Assembly: GCF_001180225.1 (NCBI RefSeq)
Contig: NZ_CVST01000011.1
Span: 1 to 54,662, forward strand
Source: Candidatus Pelagibacter communis
GTDB lineage: Bacteria; Pseudomonadota; Alphaproteobacteria; Pelagibacterales; Pelagibacteraceae
Direction: 5' to 3'
DNA length: 54,662 nucleotides
The translations under genes and the position numbers were made by a program. Positions 9,416 through 17,408 of the stretch are shown here, piece after piece. The notes beneath the pieces are model-generated. The model saw only the letters and a program-made list of their open reading frames with translations. It made no database searches and was not told the DNA's origin. Position 1 is the stretch's first letter, and every line of letters starts with the position of its first letter.

Positions 9416-10219
9416 GTGAATAATTTTGATACAAAAAAATATCCAGTATTTTCAAGTTTTTTAAACCAGTTAGCAAAAGATCTAACTAAATTTTATTATG
9501 CTAAGTTAGATAAGCCATTCAAGATAACTAATAAGATGAAAGGTAAAGGTTATGATCCAGTAACCACATCTGACAAAGCTTTTGAAAAGTTTATTAGGTC
9601 CAAGATTTCTAAAAGATTTCCAGATCATCAAATTATAGGTGAGGAATACGGTCACAAAAATACTAAAAGTGAATTTTCATGGGTAATAGACCCAATTGAC
9701 GGAACTAGATCGTATGTTGTTGGCAATCCTAGTTGGAGTAATTTAATTTCGTTAAATTATAATGGGGAGCCAGTTTTAGGATTAGCAAATTTCCCTAAAA
9801 TGAAAAAATATTACTTAAATGTAAATAAAAACACCGCATACGTTTTTGAAAATAATAAAAAAAGAAAACTAAAAGTTAATTCTAAATTAAATTTTGCAAA
9901 TTCAAAGTTAGCTGCAGCTTTTCATAACCAATTGCCTTTAAAAAAACAGATGAAAATAAAAAAATTTATAGACCGTATGCAATTTCCTTGCTTTGATGCG
10001 CTTACATATTGTCAGTTAGCAGAAGGTAGAATTGAAATAGTTTTTCAATGTGCAAATAAAATTTGGGATATTCATCCCTTAATTCCAATTATGAGAGCAG
10101 CAGGTGCAATTGTGACTACTTGGGAAAATAAAAATCCTGTAATAGGAGGAAATATTATTGTCTCCAATAATAAAATAAACCATCAAAAAGTTTTAAAATT
10201 GTTAAAGCCAGCTATTTAA
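9416..10219 (+). CDS. hisN: Inositol monophosphatase-family histidinol phosphatase (HisN type)
   Basis: A 267-residue protein of the lithium-sensitive phosphatase family with a GTG start. The metal ligands are in GEEYG (E76/E77) and DPIDGTRSY (D92, D95, T97), with a third aspartate in the late IWDIHP motif. DPIDGTRSY with the following GNPSW, plus RAAGAIVTTW near the C-terminus, is closer to HisN-type histidinol-phosphate phosphatases than to SuhB or CysQ. HisN performs the penultimate step of histidine synthesis. No other his biosynthesis gene is nearby, so the family is sure and the substrate less so. It overlaps the next gene by one base. Confidence 0.8.
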   Translation: MNNFDTKKYPVFSSFLNQLAKDLTKFYYAKLDKPFKITNKMKGKGYDPVTTSDKAFEKFIRSKISKRFPDHQIIGEEYGHKNTKSEFSWVIDPIDGTRSYVVGNPSWSNLISLNYNGEPVLGLANFPKMKKYYLNVNKNTAYVFENNKKRKLKVNSKLNFANSKLAAAFHNQLPLKKQMKIKKFIDRMQFPCFDALTYCQLAEGRIEIVFQCANKIWDIHPLIPIMRAAGAIVTTWENKNPVIGGNIIVSNNKINHQKVLKLLKPAI

Positions 10220-10782
10220 TGATACCAGAAAGAGCTCAAGTGATCCTGGATTTTTGGTTTAAAGAAACTCCTTTTGAAATGAGATTTAAGAAGGATGATA
10301 AATTTGATCAAAAGATAAAAGATAATTTTTTAAAAGATTATGAACTTGCTTGTCAAAATGAATATGATGATTGGCAGGATAACCCCATGAGCTGTTTAGC
10401 TTTAGTAATTTTGTTTGATCAATTTTCAAGAAATATGTTTAGAGATGATAAAAAAGCATTTGCTCAAGATCAAAAAACTAGATTGATAGTAAATGATGCA
10501 GTGTATTCTGGATATTTAGAAGCTATGAATGTTGACCAAAGATTTTTTATGCTTTTACCTTTAATTCATAGTGAAGAAATTAGTGATCATGAAATGGCTT
10601 ATTACTTATTAAATAAATATTTAAGGGAACATGAAGGATATAATAAGATTAAAAAATTTTGGCAAGATCATACTAAAGCAATTAGACAGTTTCATAGATA
10701 TCCACATAGAAATGAAATTTTAGGAAGAGAGTCTACCGAAGAAGAACTAGAATTTTTAAAAGGACCAAACTCTTCTTGGTAA
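10219..10782 (+). CDS. DUF924 family protein
   Basis: A 187-residue, mostly helical soluble protein matching the DUF924 pattern. It starts with the IPERAQVILDFWF block, has a central LALVILFDQFSRNMFR segment with the invariant DQFSRN, and a PLIHSE stretch. The family is TPR-like and widespread in proteobacteria, with no established reaction. It begins on the last base of the phosphatase stop codon and is followed after one base by the DUF952 gene, a tight three-gene unit. Confidence 0.85.
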   Translation: MIPERAQVILDFWFKETPFEMRFKKDDKFDQKIKDNFLKDYELACQNEYDDWQDNPMSCLALVILFDQFSRNMFRDDKKAFAQDQKTRLIVNDAVYSGYLEAMNVDQRFFMLLPLIHSEEISDHEMAYYLLNKYLREHEGYNKIKKFWQDHTKAIRQFHRYPHRNEILGRESTEEELEFLKGPNSSW

Positions 10783-10783
10783 A

Positions 10784-11155
10784 ATGAATTTAGAATTTAT
10801 TTTTAAAGTCATAGATAAAGAAGAATGGCAAAAAGCCAAGCAATCAGGAACATATGGTGGATCTAAAAAAGATATCAAAGATGGCTATATTCATTTCTCA
10901 GAGGAAGATCAGGTCGAGGAAACCTTAAAAAAGCATTTCCCAAATAAAGAAAACCTTGTTTTATTGAGAGTAAATGCTTTTAAACTTGAACACTTACTTT
11001 GGGAACAGGCTTCAAATGGAGATATGTATCCTCATTTGTATTCTCCATTAGATACTAGCACTGTTGTAAATGAATATGAATTATCTTTAAATGAGGATGG
11101 AAGTTATCAACTTCCAGACATTTTAAAAAAATATCAATTCAATCGACCCAAGTAA
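10784..11155 (+). CDS. DUF952 family protein
   Basis: A 123-residue protein with the DUF952 signature: KVIDKEEWQKAKQSG, then DGYIHFSEEDQV, then LLRVNAFKLEHLLWE and PHLYSPLD. This small glutathione-S-transferase-neighbour-type domain is common in alphaproteobacteria and has no established activity. It is the last gene of the phosphatase-DUF924-DUF952 unit. Its 3' end overlaps the convergent SMR gene by 22 bases, the longest convergent overlap in the window. Confidence 0.82.
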   Translation: MNLEFIFKVIDKEEWQKAKQSGTYGGSKKDIKDGYIHFSEEDQVEETLKKHFPNKENLVLLRVNAFKLEHLLWEQASNGDMYPHLYSPLDTSTVVNEYELSLNEDGSYQLPDILKKYQFNRPK

Positions 11156-11469
11156 TTAACCATTATTACACCAATAACAATCAAAGTAATTCCAATTATC
11201 CCATAAACATTAGGAACTTGGTTAAATTTTAATACAGCAAAAAGAACAACACCTGTTACTGTTAAGCCACTATAAATTGAATAAGCAAATCCAACAGGTA
11301 TTGCATGCATAGCTTTTGCAATTGAAAACATTGTAATACACATAAAAAGGATACATAAAATTGAAGGAGTTAGCTTTGTAAAACCTTCAGAAATTTTAGC
11401 AAAACTATTTGAAGCTATTCCAAAAATTATACCGTTAGCTAAAAATAAATATCCTATAAGAGGCTTCAT
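11134..11469 (-). CDS. EmrE-like small membrane protein lacking the coupling glutamate (second of a pair)
   Basis: A 111-residue, four-helix protein of the small multidrug resistance (SMR) fold. It aligns with EmrE through SNSFAK..EGFT and the GLTVTG segment. At the position of EmrE Glu14, the residue that couples protons to substrate, it has glycine (G17). The EmrE Trp63 position is Tyr, while the Tyr60 position is kept. It follows its paralogue with a one-base gap, so the two are probably translated together and may pair as a heterodimer. Without the glutamate, ordinary proton-driven drug export is unlikely. A lipid flippase or a channel-like role are alternatives, by inference. Confidence 0.82.
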   Translation of the reverse strand: MKPLIGYLFLANGIIFGIASNSFAKISEGFTKLTPSILCILFMCITMFSIAKAMHAIPVGFAYSIYSGLTVTGVVLFAVLKFNQVPNVYGIIGITLIVIGVIMVNYLGRLN

Positions 11470-11470
11470 A

Positions 11471-11803
11471 TTATTTACTACCTAACAAATTAACCATTAA
11501 AACTCCAATAATTATAAATGCTAGCCCGATCATGGAGTAAAGGTTCGGAACTTGATTATATTTAATTACACCTACTATAACTGTTGCAATAATTGTTAAT
11601 CCTGCAAATGAAGCGTAAGTGATACCCATTGGTATATTCTTCATCACCAATGAAAGCGCATACATGCACAGAACAATTGTAATTGCGGTAATTATACTTG
11701 GAAGGAGAAGAGTGAAACCTTCAGCACTTTTAGCAAAACTATTTGAAGTAACTCCTAGGAATACAGCAACACCTAGGAACAAGTATGAAGTAGCGAGACT
11801 CAT
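11471..11803 (-). CDS. EmrE-like small membrane protein lacking the coupling glutamate (first of a pair)
   Basis: A 110-residue SMR-fold protein with four hydrophobic helices, clearly paralogous to its downstream neighbour (shared SYLFL/GYLFL start, SNSFAK..EGFT, QVPN..IG). The EmrE Glu14 position is Gly (G17) and the Trp63 position is Phe, while the Tyr60 position is Tyr. Both partners therefore lack the same catalytic residue, which argues for selection rather than decay. It lies 38 bases downstream of the NTF2-like gene on the same strand and may end the small-protein operon that starts at 13647. Confidence 0.82.
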   Translation of the reverse strand: MSLATSYLFLGVAVFLGVTSNSFAKSAEGFTLLLPSIITAITIVLCMYALSLVMKNIPMGITYASFAGLTIIATVIVGVIKYNQVPNLYSMIGLAFIIIGVLMVNLLGSK

Positions 11804-11841
11804 TCAATAATATTAAATGAAATCCCGCTAAATATATATAA

Positions 11842-12162
11842 TTATTTGGGCATTGGAGTAGCACCAGTTTCTAAACTAACAATTTTTCCATTGTCATATT
11901 TATAAACTGCCATTACAGCCTCAACATTTCCATCGTTAAATGTAACAAAAGCATGATGAATTCCAACTTCATCATTCTCGTAAACAATTCTAACTTTATC
12001 TTGATTAATGTCACCACTCATTGCCCATTTGATAACATCACCTTTTGTTAAAACATTTCCTGATTTATGCATCGTGAATTTAAAATCATCATGCAAAAGC
12101 TCATTCATAGCTGCTTCGTCTTTATTCTTTAATGCAGCACTATATTTTTCTAAGATAGACAT
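11842..12162 (-). CDS. NTF2/SnoaL-like small protein
   Basis: A 106-residue protein with the cone-shaped NTF2/SnoaL-like pattern: the N-terminal helix YSAALKNKDEAAMNELLHDDFKF, a short helix, then strands ending FNDGNVEAVMAVYKYDNGKIV. Many such proteins bind small hydrophobic ligands or act as isomerases, and no catalytic signature is evident here. It is preceded by AAAGGAA and lies 13 bases after the GYD-like gene on the same strand, within a run of five small genes. Confidence 0.7.
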   Translation of the reverse strand: MSILEKYSAALKNKDEAAMNELLHDDFKFTMHKSGNVLTKGDVIKWAMSGDINQDKVRIVYENDEVGIHHAFVTFNDGNVEAVMAVYKYDNGKIVSLETGATPMPK

Positions 12163-12175
12163 TTATTCCTTTCTT

Positions 12176-12499
12176 TTATTCACCTGGTTTTTTAAAGTTT
12201 TTTCCAGCATCTGCAGCTTTGTTGAAAGTTTTATTATAATCAAACACTTCATGAATCATAATATCTTCCATTAAACCTGCATTCATAATTGCAACTTTCA
12301 TTCCAAGAACACTTTCGTAATCTCCTTCAATAACATTGATTACATCAAATCTTCCTCGAACCCACTCATAACTATGAAACTTTACTCCAACAGTATCACA
12401 AATAGCTTTGATCGCTGCTCCTCTATCTGCATTTGGATCACTCTGCATTCTCAAAGCAAGATCACGACTGATCTTTCCAATAATATAAAATTTAGACAT
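12176..12499 (-). CDS. GYD-like small alpha/beta-barrel protein
   Basis: A 107-residue cytoplasmic protein. The pattern of an N-terminal strand, a helix with GAAIKAICDTVGVKF, the RGRFDVINVIEGDYESVLGMKVAIMNAG segment and a C-terminal strand resembles the GYD family of dimeric ferredoxin-like barrels (its own GD-Y variant is EGDYES). The function of GYD proteins is not established. A strong AAAGGAG ribosome site precedes the ATG. It is the third of five consecutive small genes on this strand. Confidence 0.7.
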   Translation of the reverse strand: MSKFYIIGKISRDLALRMQSDPNADRGAAIKAICDTVGVKFHSYEWVRGRFDVINVIEGDYESVLGMKVAIMNAGLMEDIMIHEVFDYNKTFNKAADAGKNFKKPGE

Positions 12500-12525
12500 A
12501 TTTTCTCCTTTCCTAATAGTTTAAT

Positions 12526-12816
12526 TTAACCTTTATACTGTTCAAGAAAGTCATCACTCATGGGCGTCGTTACATTTTTTTCTAAATCAACTCCAGCTGC
12601 CGCTCTTTCTTTATGCAATTCCTCATCATTTTTGAAACCTTGCATACCTTCCATCGTGTTAAATTTTACAATAGTTATGAATTTAGTATCATCACTCTTT
12701 TCAGTTCCAGCATATAAAAAGGTCATTCCATATTTTTTTACCTTCTCTGAATTATTGTGAACCATTGCTTTCCATTTAGCAAAAGTTTCTATTGGTCCTT
12801 CTATTTTTACTATCAT
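12526..12816 (-). CDS. Small dimeric alpha/beta-barrel-like protein, function unknown
   Basis: A 96-residue protein that I do not recognise as a named family. It reads as strand, helix (FAKWKAMVHNNSEKVKKYG), strand (TFLYAGTEKSDD), strand (KFITIVKFNTMEGM), helix (FKNDEELHKERAAAG), the order of antibiotic-biosynthesis-monooxygenase-like barrels. AAAGGAA precedes the start. It follows the exported 124-residue protein by 14 bases. Binding or oxidation of a small molecule is possible for this fold, but nothing in the sequence fixes it. Confidence 0.65.
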   Translation of the reverse strand: MIVKIEGPIETFAKWKAMVHNNSEKVKKYGMTFLYAGTEKSDDTKFITIVKFNTMEGMQGFKNDEELHKERAAAGVDLEKNVTTPMSDDFLEQYKG

Positions 12817-12830
12817 ATTTTTATTCCTTT

Positions 12831-13205
12831 CTAATATAGAGTTTGAACTACTTTCTTAACTCTATCTTCTCCATTAGGAACCGTTGAGTTTACAAATTCA
12901 TGACAGGCATTAGTTTTAGCCTCGTCAAATTTAGATCCATAAAACTTATCAACAGCTTTGTTTACTCCTTCATCCCATTGCTTTTCAGGGATTCCAACTT
13001 CTAAAGCATAAGCTTTTAAAACTTTAACTGATGCCATAGATTTTTCTTTCATACTGTATTCAAACGTTTCGCCAATTGGCAAGAAATAGTTAGCCATATA
13101 AATACCACTACATTCCCAAGCTTTACTCTTGTCACTATCAGACATATCCGCGTGTACAGATGTTACAAATAAAATACTGAATAAAGTTATTATTATTTTT
13201 CTCAA
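12831..13205 (-). CDS. Exported small protein, function unknown
   Basis: A 124-residue protein with an N-terminal signal peptide (hydrophobic IIITLFSILFVTSVHA, likely cut after VHA, residue 19). Mature-region cysteines at CSG and NACHEF could form a disulfide in the periplasm. The start is TTG at 13205, supported by a GGAG seven bases upstream and by the signal peptide beginning at once. It lies 13 bases downstream of the other exported protein. The mature part is helical and has no motif I can name. Confidence 0.68.
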   Translation of the reverse strand: MRKIIITLFSILFVTSVHADMSDSDKSKAWECSGIYMANYFLPIGETFEYSMKEKSMASVKVLKAYALEVGIPEKQWDEGVNKAVDKFYGSKFDEAKTNACHEFVNSTVPNGEDRVKKVVQTLY

Positions 13206-13218
13206 AATTTTCTCCTTT

Positions 13219-13647
13219 CTATTCTATCGTGACAACTGTTGTTCCAGGAAATGTATATCCCACAACATAACTGAATAGCATTTGTTGAAATTCTTGTATC
13301 ATTGGCCATTTGCTTCCAAGCTCTTGGTGATTTTGAAAACCAGCAGGATTTTCATAATACTCAGTTAAAATAAAATACATATTTCCAGTCATACCTTGTG
13401 AAGGGTCTGCAGGATTATTCCATTCAGGTCCTTTGATAACTGAATATGAATTTAATTTTTTCTCACCTGTCATTGGATGAGTTTCTTTCATCCATTTATG
13501 GTGTGTTTTCAACATTTCTTCAACTTTAGCAACATCACTAGCTGGAACTTTCAAAGTAATAGCAAACGCATTTGCTTTTGCATGGCCGTCAGCGTTAGCA
13601 ATTGTAGTAAATAAACTAAGCACCAAAACTATTATTATTTTTTTCAT
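13219..13647 (-). CDS. Exported dimeric alpha/beta-barrel-like protein, function unknown
   Basis: A 142-residue protein with a signal peptide (KKIIIVLVLSLFTTIANA, cut near residue 19). The mature part (AFAITLKVPASDVAKVEEML..., GNMYFILTEYYENPAGFQNHQE) looks like a single antibiotic-monooxygenase-type ferredoxin barrel placed in the periplasm, which is unusual for that fold. It is the first gene of the five-gene small-protein run on this strand and faces the divergent membrane protein at 13811. Function is unknown; a periplasmic small-molecule or heme-binding role is only a guess from fold. Confidence 0.68.
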   Translation of the reverse strand: MKKIIIVLVLSLFTTIANADGHAKANAFAITLKVPASDVAKVEEMLKTHHKWMKETHPMTGEKKLNSYSVIKGPEWNNPADPSQGMTGNMYFILTEYYENPAGFQNHQELGSKWPMIQEFQQMLFSYVVGYTFPGTTVVTIE

Positions 13648-13810
13648 TTTATCTTTCTTTTTAATTATTAATTATAAGTAATCGAAGACTGTTACATATT
13701 CATGACAAAGTCTCTCGTGTTTATAACGCGCGTCAGTTATGCAATTAAGGAGCACAAAAATTGTTGATTATGTTGTTTTATTTGATGATAAAATTTGATA
13801 GGGTTTTATC
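13648..13810. promoter_or_regulatory. Divergent intergenic region between the small-protein operon and a membrane protein gene
   Basis: This 163-base gap must hold the promoters of both divergent units. On the minus strand there is a -10-like TATAAT (plus 13671-13676) without a clear -35 at the right distance. On the plus strand TAAAAT lies about 10 bases before the gene. A small GC-rich island around 13727-13732 sits between the short inverted arms ATAAC (13723-13727) and GTTAT (13736-13740), a possible operator. Assignments are weak. Confidence 0.35.
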
Positions 13811-14227
13811 ATGATCGAAAAATTTAATGGAATATTTTATTTAGTTGTTTTTTTAATTCACTTTATAATTTTCGCCACATACGCTTATCAAACAGTTTTT
13901 GCTACGAAGAAATTTTTAGACAAATTTGGTATTGACGATACTGGTGCTGGAATGACTAGATTTTTCGGATCATTATTTATTGGAGCTGTTGCTATGGCTA
14001 TATGGGTTGGCTTTATTAGACCTGACGGACTTCAAGGAACATGGGCTTTTTTTAATTTAGTATTTTTACAAAACCTTTCAGCTTTTTGTATAGGAATTTA
14101 TACAATTAAAATTAATAAGTTAGGCCATACTCCACAAACATCTAATGAAGGAATTATTGCACCAGGTATTCTAACTTTGTTAAGTGCAATACTTTGTTAC
14201 GGATTAGCAGACAAGATTTATATCTAA
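13811..14227 (+). CDS. Small integral membrane protein, function unknown
   Basis: A 138-residue protein with about four hydrophobic segments: FYLVVFLIHFIIFATYAY, the FGSLFIGAVAMAIWVGF region, FFNLVFLQNLSAFCIGIY and IIAPGILTLLSAILCYGLA. No signature motif is recognised. The loop FGIDDTGAGMTRFFG is the most distinctive part. It is divergent from the five-gene small-protein cluster and its stop overlaps the cysK stop by 4 bases. Divergence suggests shared control with the small-protein cluster but does not prove it. Confidence 0.7.
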   Translation: MIEKFNGIFYLVVFLIHFIIFATYAYQTVFATKKFLDKFGIDDTGAGMTRFFGSLFIGAVAMAIWVGFIRPDGLQGTWAFFNLVFLQNLSAFCIGIYTIKINKLGHTPQTSNEGIIAPGILTLLSAILCYGLADKIYI

Positions 14228-15225
14228 AACCAATTAGGTATTGGTAGACCTTTTTCTTCTAAGAATTTTTTATTGAACATTTTAGTTGCATATTTATCGC
14301 TTCTGTCACAAAGGATTGTAACGATGGTTTTACCAGGTCCTAATTCTTTTCCCATTCTAATAGCTCCAGCAATATTTATTCCACAACTAGTTCCTAAACT
14401 TAGACCTTCATTTTGAATTAAATCATAAAGAATAGGTAGAGCTTCATGGTCATCAATAGAGTAAGCATCATCAATTTTAGCCTCACCAAAGTTGGCTGTA
14501 ACTCTACTTGAACCGATTCCTTCTGTTATAGATCCTCCTTCAGATTTTAACTCTCCATTCTTTATATAATTATAAAGAGCAGAACCTTTAGGATCTGATA
14601 GATAAATTTTAATATCTTTATTCTTTTCTTTTAATGCATTACTTACACCCGAAATGGTGCCCCCAGTTCCAGATGAACACACAAAACCATCTACTTTACC
14701 ATCTGTCTGTTTCCAGATCTCTTGACCTGTGCCCTCATAATGACCTTTTGCATTTGCAATATTATCAAATTGGTTAGCCCAAATAACTCCATTGTTATTT
14801 GAAGGTCTTAATTCATCTGCAAGTCTTGCAGCAACCTTTACAAAGTTATTCTCATCTTTATAGGGCTTAGGTGGAACTAATTTTAACTCAGCACCAAGGT
14901 TTCTTAGTAAATCTTTTTTCTCTTGAGTTTGATTGTCGTTCATTACAATAATCGTTTTGTAACCTAAAGAATTTCCCAAAAGACCCAATCCAATTCCAGT
15001 GTTACCAGCAGTACCTTCAACAACAGTTCCACCTTTAGAAATCAATTTTTTTTCTTGTGCGTCTTTAATTAATGCAAGTGCAGCTCTATCTTTTACAGAT
15101 CCACCTGGATTTAAAAATTCTGCCTTACCATAAATATTACAACCAGTAATCTCTGATGCGGCTCTAAGTTTTATAAGGGGAGTATTTCCTATTCCTGAAA
15201 TAAAATCGTTTTGTGTATTATTCAT
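14224..15225 (-). CDS. cysK: Cysteine synthase (O-acetylserine sulfhydrylase)
   Basis: PLP-dependent beta-replacement enzyme making cysteine from O-acetylserine and sulfide. Counting from the ATG at 15225 it has 333 residues. The PLP lysine is K45 in [10 protein letters not shown], the substrate loop is EGTAGNTG (70-77), and the phosphate-binding loop is [11 protein letters not shown] longer frame reaches 15276, but its extra 17 residues lie inside cysE and the conserved start ([14 protein letters not shown]) follows the internal Met directly, so 15225 is chosen. It overlaps the cysE stop by 8 bases, giving a cysE-cysK pair that catalyses consecutive steps and whose products form a complex in other bacteria. 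Confidence 0.92.
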   Translation of the reverse strand: MNNTQNDFISGIGNTPLIKLRAASEITGCNIYGKAEFLNPGGSVKDRAALALIKDAQEKKLISKGGTVVEGTAGNTGIGLGLLGNSLGYKTIIVMNDNQTQEKKDLLRNLGAELKLVPPKPYKDENNFVKVAARLADELRPSNNNGVIWANQFDNIANAKGHYEGTGQEIWKQTDGKVDGFVCSSGTGGTISGVSNALKEKNKDIKIYLSDPKGSALYNYIKNGELKSEGGSITEGIGSSRVTANFGEAKIDDAYSIDDHEALPILYDLIQNEGLSLGTSCGINIAGAIRMGKELGPGKTIVTILCDRSDKYATKMFNKKFLEEKGLPIPNWF

Positions 15226-15802
15226 TTTCGGATTTTTTATCACTATCAGGGGTAATCCCGTAAGGTTTAAATTCACTATCAGCTATTCCAACATTCTTAG
15301 CAGGAATTCCAACCATCACTGCATTTTCAGGAACATCTTTTGTAATTACAGCGTTTGCTCCAATTTTTGCACATCGTCCAACAGTTACTGGACCTAACAC
15401 TTGTGCTCCTGATCCAATCACTACTTCATCTTTAATTGTTGGATGTCTTTTCATGTTTCTTTGATCATTTGAATTTATACTTGGTGCAATTCCACCTAAT
15501 GTAACCATATGGTAGATAGTAACATTATCACCAATGTCTGAAGTTTCACCAATCACTACTCCCATACCATGATCAATAAATAAATTTTTTCCGATTTTTG
15601 CATTAGGATGTATTTCAATTCCAGTTAAGAATCTTGAAAATTGAGAAATGATTCTTGCAACGAGATAAAATTTAGCAGTACTAAAAAAATTAGCTATACG
15701 ATGAAAGAATAATGCTTTGACACCTGGATAGGTTAAAATCAAACTAAGCTTTGATTTTGCTGCAGGATCTCTATCAATTATCGATTGTAAATAATCATTC
15801 AT
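15218..15802 (-). CDS. cysE: Serine O-acetyltransferase (short form)
   Basis: A 194-residue left-handed beta-helix acetyltransferase that makes O-acetylserine from serine and acetyl-CoA. The hexapeptide-repeat region covers about residues 60-165, with the catalytic [12 protein letters not shown] stretch and the later [24 protein letters not shown] turn. It is the short EpsC/NifP-like form lacking the extra N-terminal helical domain of E. coli CysE. It is the first gene of the cysE-cysK pair and is divergent from the VOC gene, with a 73-base gap holding the promoter. Confidence 0.92.
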   Translation of the reverse strand: MNDYLQSIIDRDPAAKSKLSLILTYPGVKALFFHRIANFFSTAKFYLVARIISQFSRFLTGIEIHPNAKIGKNLFIDHGMGVVIGETSDIGDNVTIYHMVTLGGIAPSINSNDQRNMKRHPTIKDEVVIGSGAQVLGPVTVGRCAKIGANAVITKDVPENAVMVGIPAKNVGIADSEFKPYGITPDSDKKSENE

Positions 15803-15875
15803 TGTATTTTATGCTCACTTGAAATTTTAATAAGTGGCTTATATAGTTATTATATTCAGTTATTAAAGATTAATA

Positions 15876-16286
15876 ATGTATAAAAACACTAATTGTTTTC
15901 ATTTAGCTATACCTTGTGGCGATCTAGAGGTCGCAAAAAAATTTTACAGCGAGACTTTAGGATGCAGACTTGATAATTCTGCACAAGAGTGGGCTGATGT
16001 TGACTTTTGGGGTAATGAATTAACACTTCATAAAAGTGAACATAAATTAGATAGTGAAAGACACGACGTAGATATGGGCAATGTGTCTGTACCCCATTTT
16101 GGTGTTCATTTGTCGAGAAAAGATTTTGATGCACTTAAAAAAAGATTAAAAGATAGTGGTACAAAATATTATGACGAACCATACTTAAGATTTAAAGGCA
16201 CTAAGTATGAACAAGAAACATTCTTTGTAAAAGATCCTAACGAAAACATACTAGAGATAAAAACTCTTACTTCCAATCCGGAATAG
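15876..16286 (+). CDS. VOC-superfamily (glyoxalase/dioxygenase fold) protein
   Basis: A 136-residue single-domain VOC protein with paired beta-alpha-beta-beta-beta modules. The opening FHLAIPCGDLEVAKKFYSE gives the first metal His, HFGVHL the second module, and FFVKDPNENILEIK the terminal metal Glu. Family members include glyoxalase I, fosfomycin-resistance and ring-cleavage enzymes, and the substrate cannot be told. It is transcribed alone between cysE and the betaine transporter. Confidence 0.78.
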   Translation: MYKNTNCFHLAIPCGDLEVAKKFYSETLGCRLDNSAQEWADVDFWGNELTLHKSEHKLDSERHDVDMGNVSVPHFGVHLSRKDFDALKKRLKDSGTKYYDEPYLRFKGTKYEQETFFVKDPNENILEIKTLTSNPE

Positions 16287-16320
16287 TAAGATACATCTAA
16301 TTTTTAGATATTTATTTTCT

Positions 16321-16350
16321 TTGACAGTTTCTCTTAATTAGAGATAAAAT
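16321..16350 (+). promoter_or_regulatory. Sigma70-type promoter of the betaine/proline-type ABC operon
   Basis: A perfect -35 TTGACA (16321-16326) and a near-perfect -10 TAAAAT (16345-16350) are separated by 18 bases. They are followed by a leader of about 20 bases and a strong ribosome site AAGGAGA (16367-16373) five bases before the ATG at 16378. It is one of the two best promoters in the window, consistent with the high expression expected of a SAR11-type binding protein. Confidence 0.8.
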
Positions 16351-16377
16351 TTATTTTTAAATAATTAAGGAGAGATA

Positions 16378-17340
16378 ATGAAAATAATCAAATCTACACT
16401 TGTAGCTGGATTAATTTCAGTTTTATCAATTTTCTCTGCAAACGCAGAAAAAGTTAAAATTGGAGATCCAGGTTGGACAGGTGCAACTGCAATTGCTAAT
16501 TTACTTGCTGCAGTAGTTATAGACAAAATGGGTGGTGAAGCAGAACTTGTTCCTGGAAACAATACTGCAATTTATGCAGCGATTGACAGAGGAAAAGGTG
16601 AAATCGATGTTCACCCTGATATTTGGTTACCAAACCAAGAAGCTTATACTAATGATTTAGTTCCAAAAGGAACTTTAAAACTAAGTAGCAAACCATATGA
16701 AGGAAACCAAGGTTACTGTGTTTCTCAACAGTTTGCTAAAAAAATGAACATTACAGCAATTGAAGACTTAGCTAGACCAGAAGTTGTTAAAGCAATGGAC
16801 AGTGATGGAAATGGTAAAGGTGAGTTTTGGATTGGTGCTGATGGTTGGGCTTCTGCAAATGTTAACCAAGTTAAATTAAGAGACTATGGTTTATATGATG
16901 CTGGTATCGAAGCAGTTAGAGCTGCTGAAGCAGTTAAAAATGCAAGAGTACTAGACTCAATCAAAAAAGGTGAAGGTTATGCATTCTATTGTTACAAGCC
17001 TCATGCAATTTGGGGAATGGCTGACGTAGTAATGTTAACAGAACCAAAATATGATCCTGCAAAATATAAAATGATTCAACCTAAAGCAGATGCTGACTGG
17101 TACAAGAAATCTTATGTTGCATCAAAAGATGCTCTTAAGCAAATCCAAATCGGTTGGGCTACTTCTTTAGAGAGTCAATCACCAGCAATTGTAGAATTCT
17201 TTAAGAATTTTCAATTAACAGCTGATGATGTTTCTGCAATGGCTTATGCGGTTTCAGTTGAGAAAAAAGATCCAGCTGATGTAGCAAGAGCTTGGATGGA
17301 AGCAAACAAATCAACTGTAGACGGTTGGTTAGGACTATAA
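16378..17340 (+). CDS. Glycine betaine/proline-type ABC transporter, periplasmic binding protein
   Basis: A 320-residue OpuAC/ProX-type binding protein with a signal peptide cut after SANA (residue 23). The mature start KVKIGDPGWTGATAIANLLAAVV is typical of the family. PDIWLPNQ and several tryptophans (GWTGA, DGWAS, KPHAIWGM) could form the aromatic cage for a quaternary ammonium group. It is the first gene of a complete three-gene importer, with its own strong promoter and ribosome site. A perfect hairpin after the stop separates it from the ATPase gene and probably keeps its message more abundant. Substrate specificity (betaine, proline betaine, choline, DMSP) is not decided by sequence. 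Confidence 0.9.
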   Translation: MKIIKSTLVAGLISVLSIFSANAEKVKIGDPGWTGATAIANLLAAVVIDKMGGEAELVPGNNTAIYAAIDRGKGEIDVHPDIWLPNQEAYTNDLVPKGTLKLSSKPYEGNQGYCVSQQFAKKMNITAIEDLARPEVVKAMDSDGNGKGEFWIGADGWASANVNQVKLRDYGLYDAGIEAVRAAEAVKNARVLDSIKKGEGYAFYCYKPHAIWGMADVVMLTEPKYDPAKYKMIQPKADADWYKKSYVASKDALKQIQIGWATSLESQSPAIVEFFKNFQLTADDVSAMAYAVSVEKKDPADVARAWMEANKSTVDGWLGL

Positions 17341-17355
17341 TCTAAATCAAAATTT

Positions 17356-17384
17356 ATACTCGGCAATTTATGATTGCCGAGTAT
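17356..17384 (+). terminator. Intercistronic hairpin behind the betaine-type binding protein gene
   Basis: Perfect 12-base-pair stem (ATACTCGGCAAT with ATTGCCGAGTAT) and a 5-base loop, 15 bases after the stop codon and 24 bases before the ATPase start. It is followed by only a short ATTTT run, so it is more likely a partial terminator or an RNA 3'-end stabiliser than a full stop, since the downstream genes of the same transporter have no evident promoter of their own. Confidence 0.75.
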
Positions 17385-17408
17385 ATTTTCCTATAATAAA
17401 AGATAAAA

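Noticed and set aside
11619..12274. Plus-strand frames of 63 and 88 residues opposite the SMR and small-protein genes
   Set aside because: They are antisense to well-supported genes with ribosome sites, have no ribosome site of their own and give no sensible protein; the same holds for the other antisense frames in the window.
15226..15276. Longer start for cysK (extra 17 residues)
   Set aside because: The extra part lies within cysE in another frame and does not match the family N-terminus, which begins at the ATG at 15225.
16287..16377. Riboswitch upstream of the betaine-type importer (glycine or SAM classes occur in SAR11)
   Set aside because: The leader after the promoter is only about 20 bases, too short for any known riboswitch. 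No riboswitch-like fold was seen in the other intergenic gaps.
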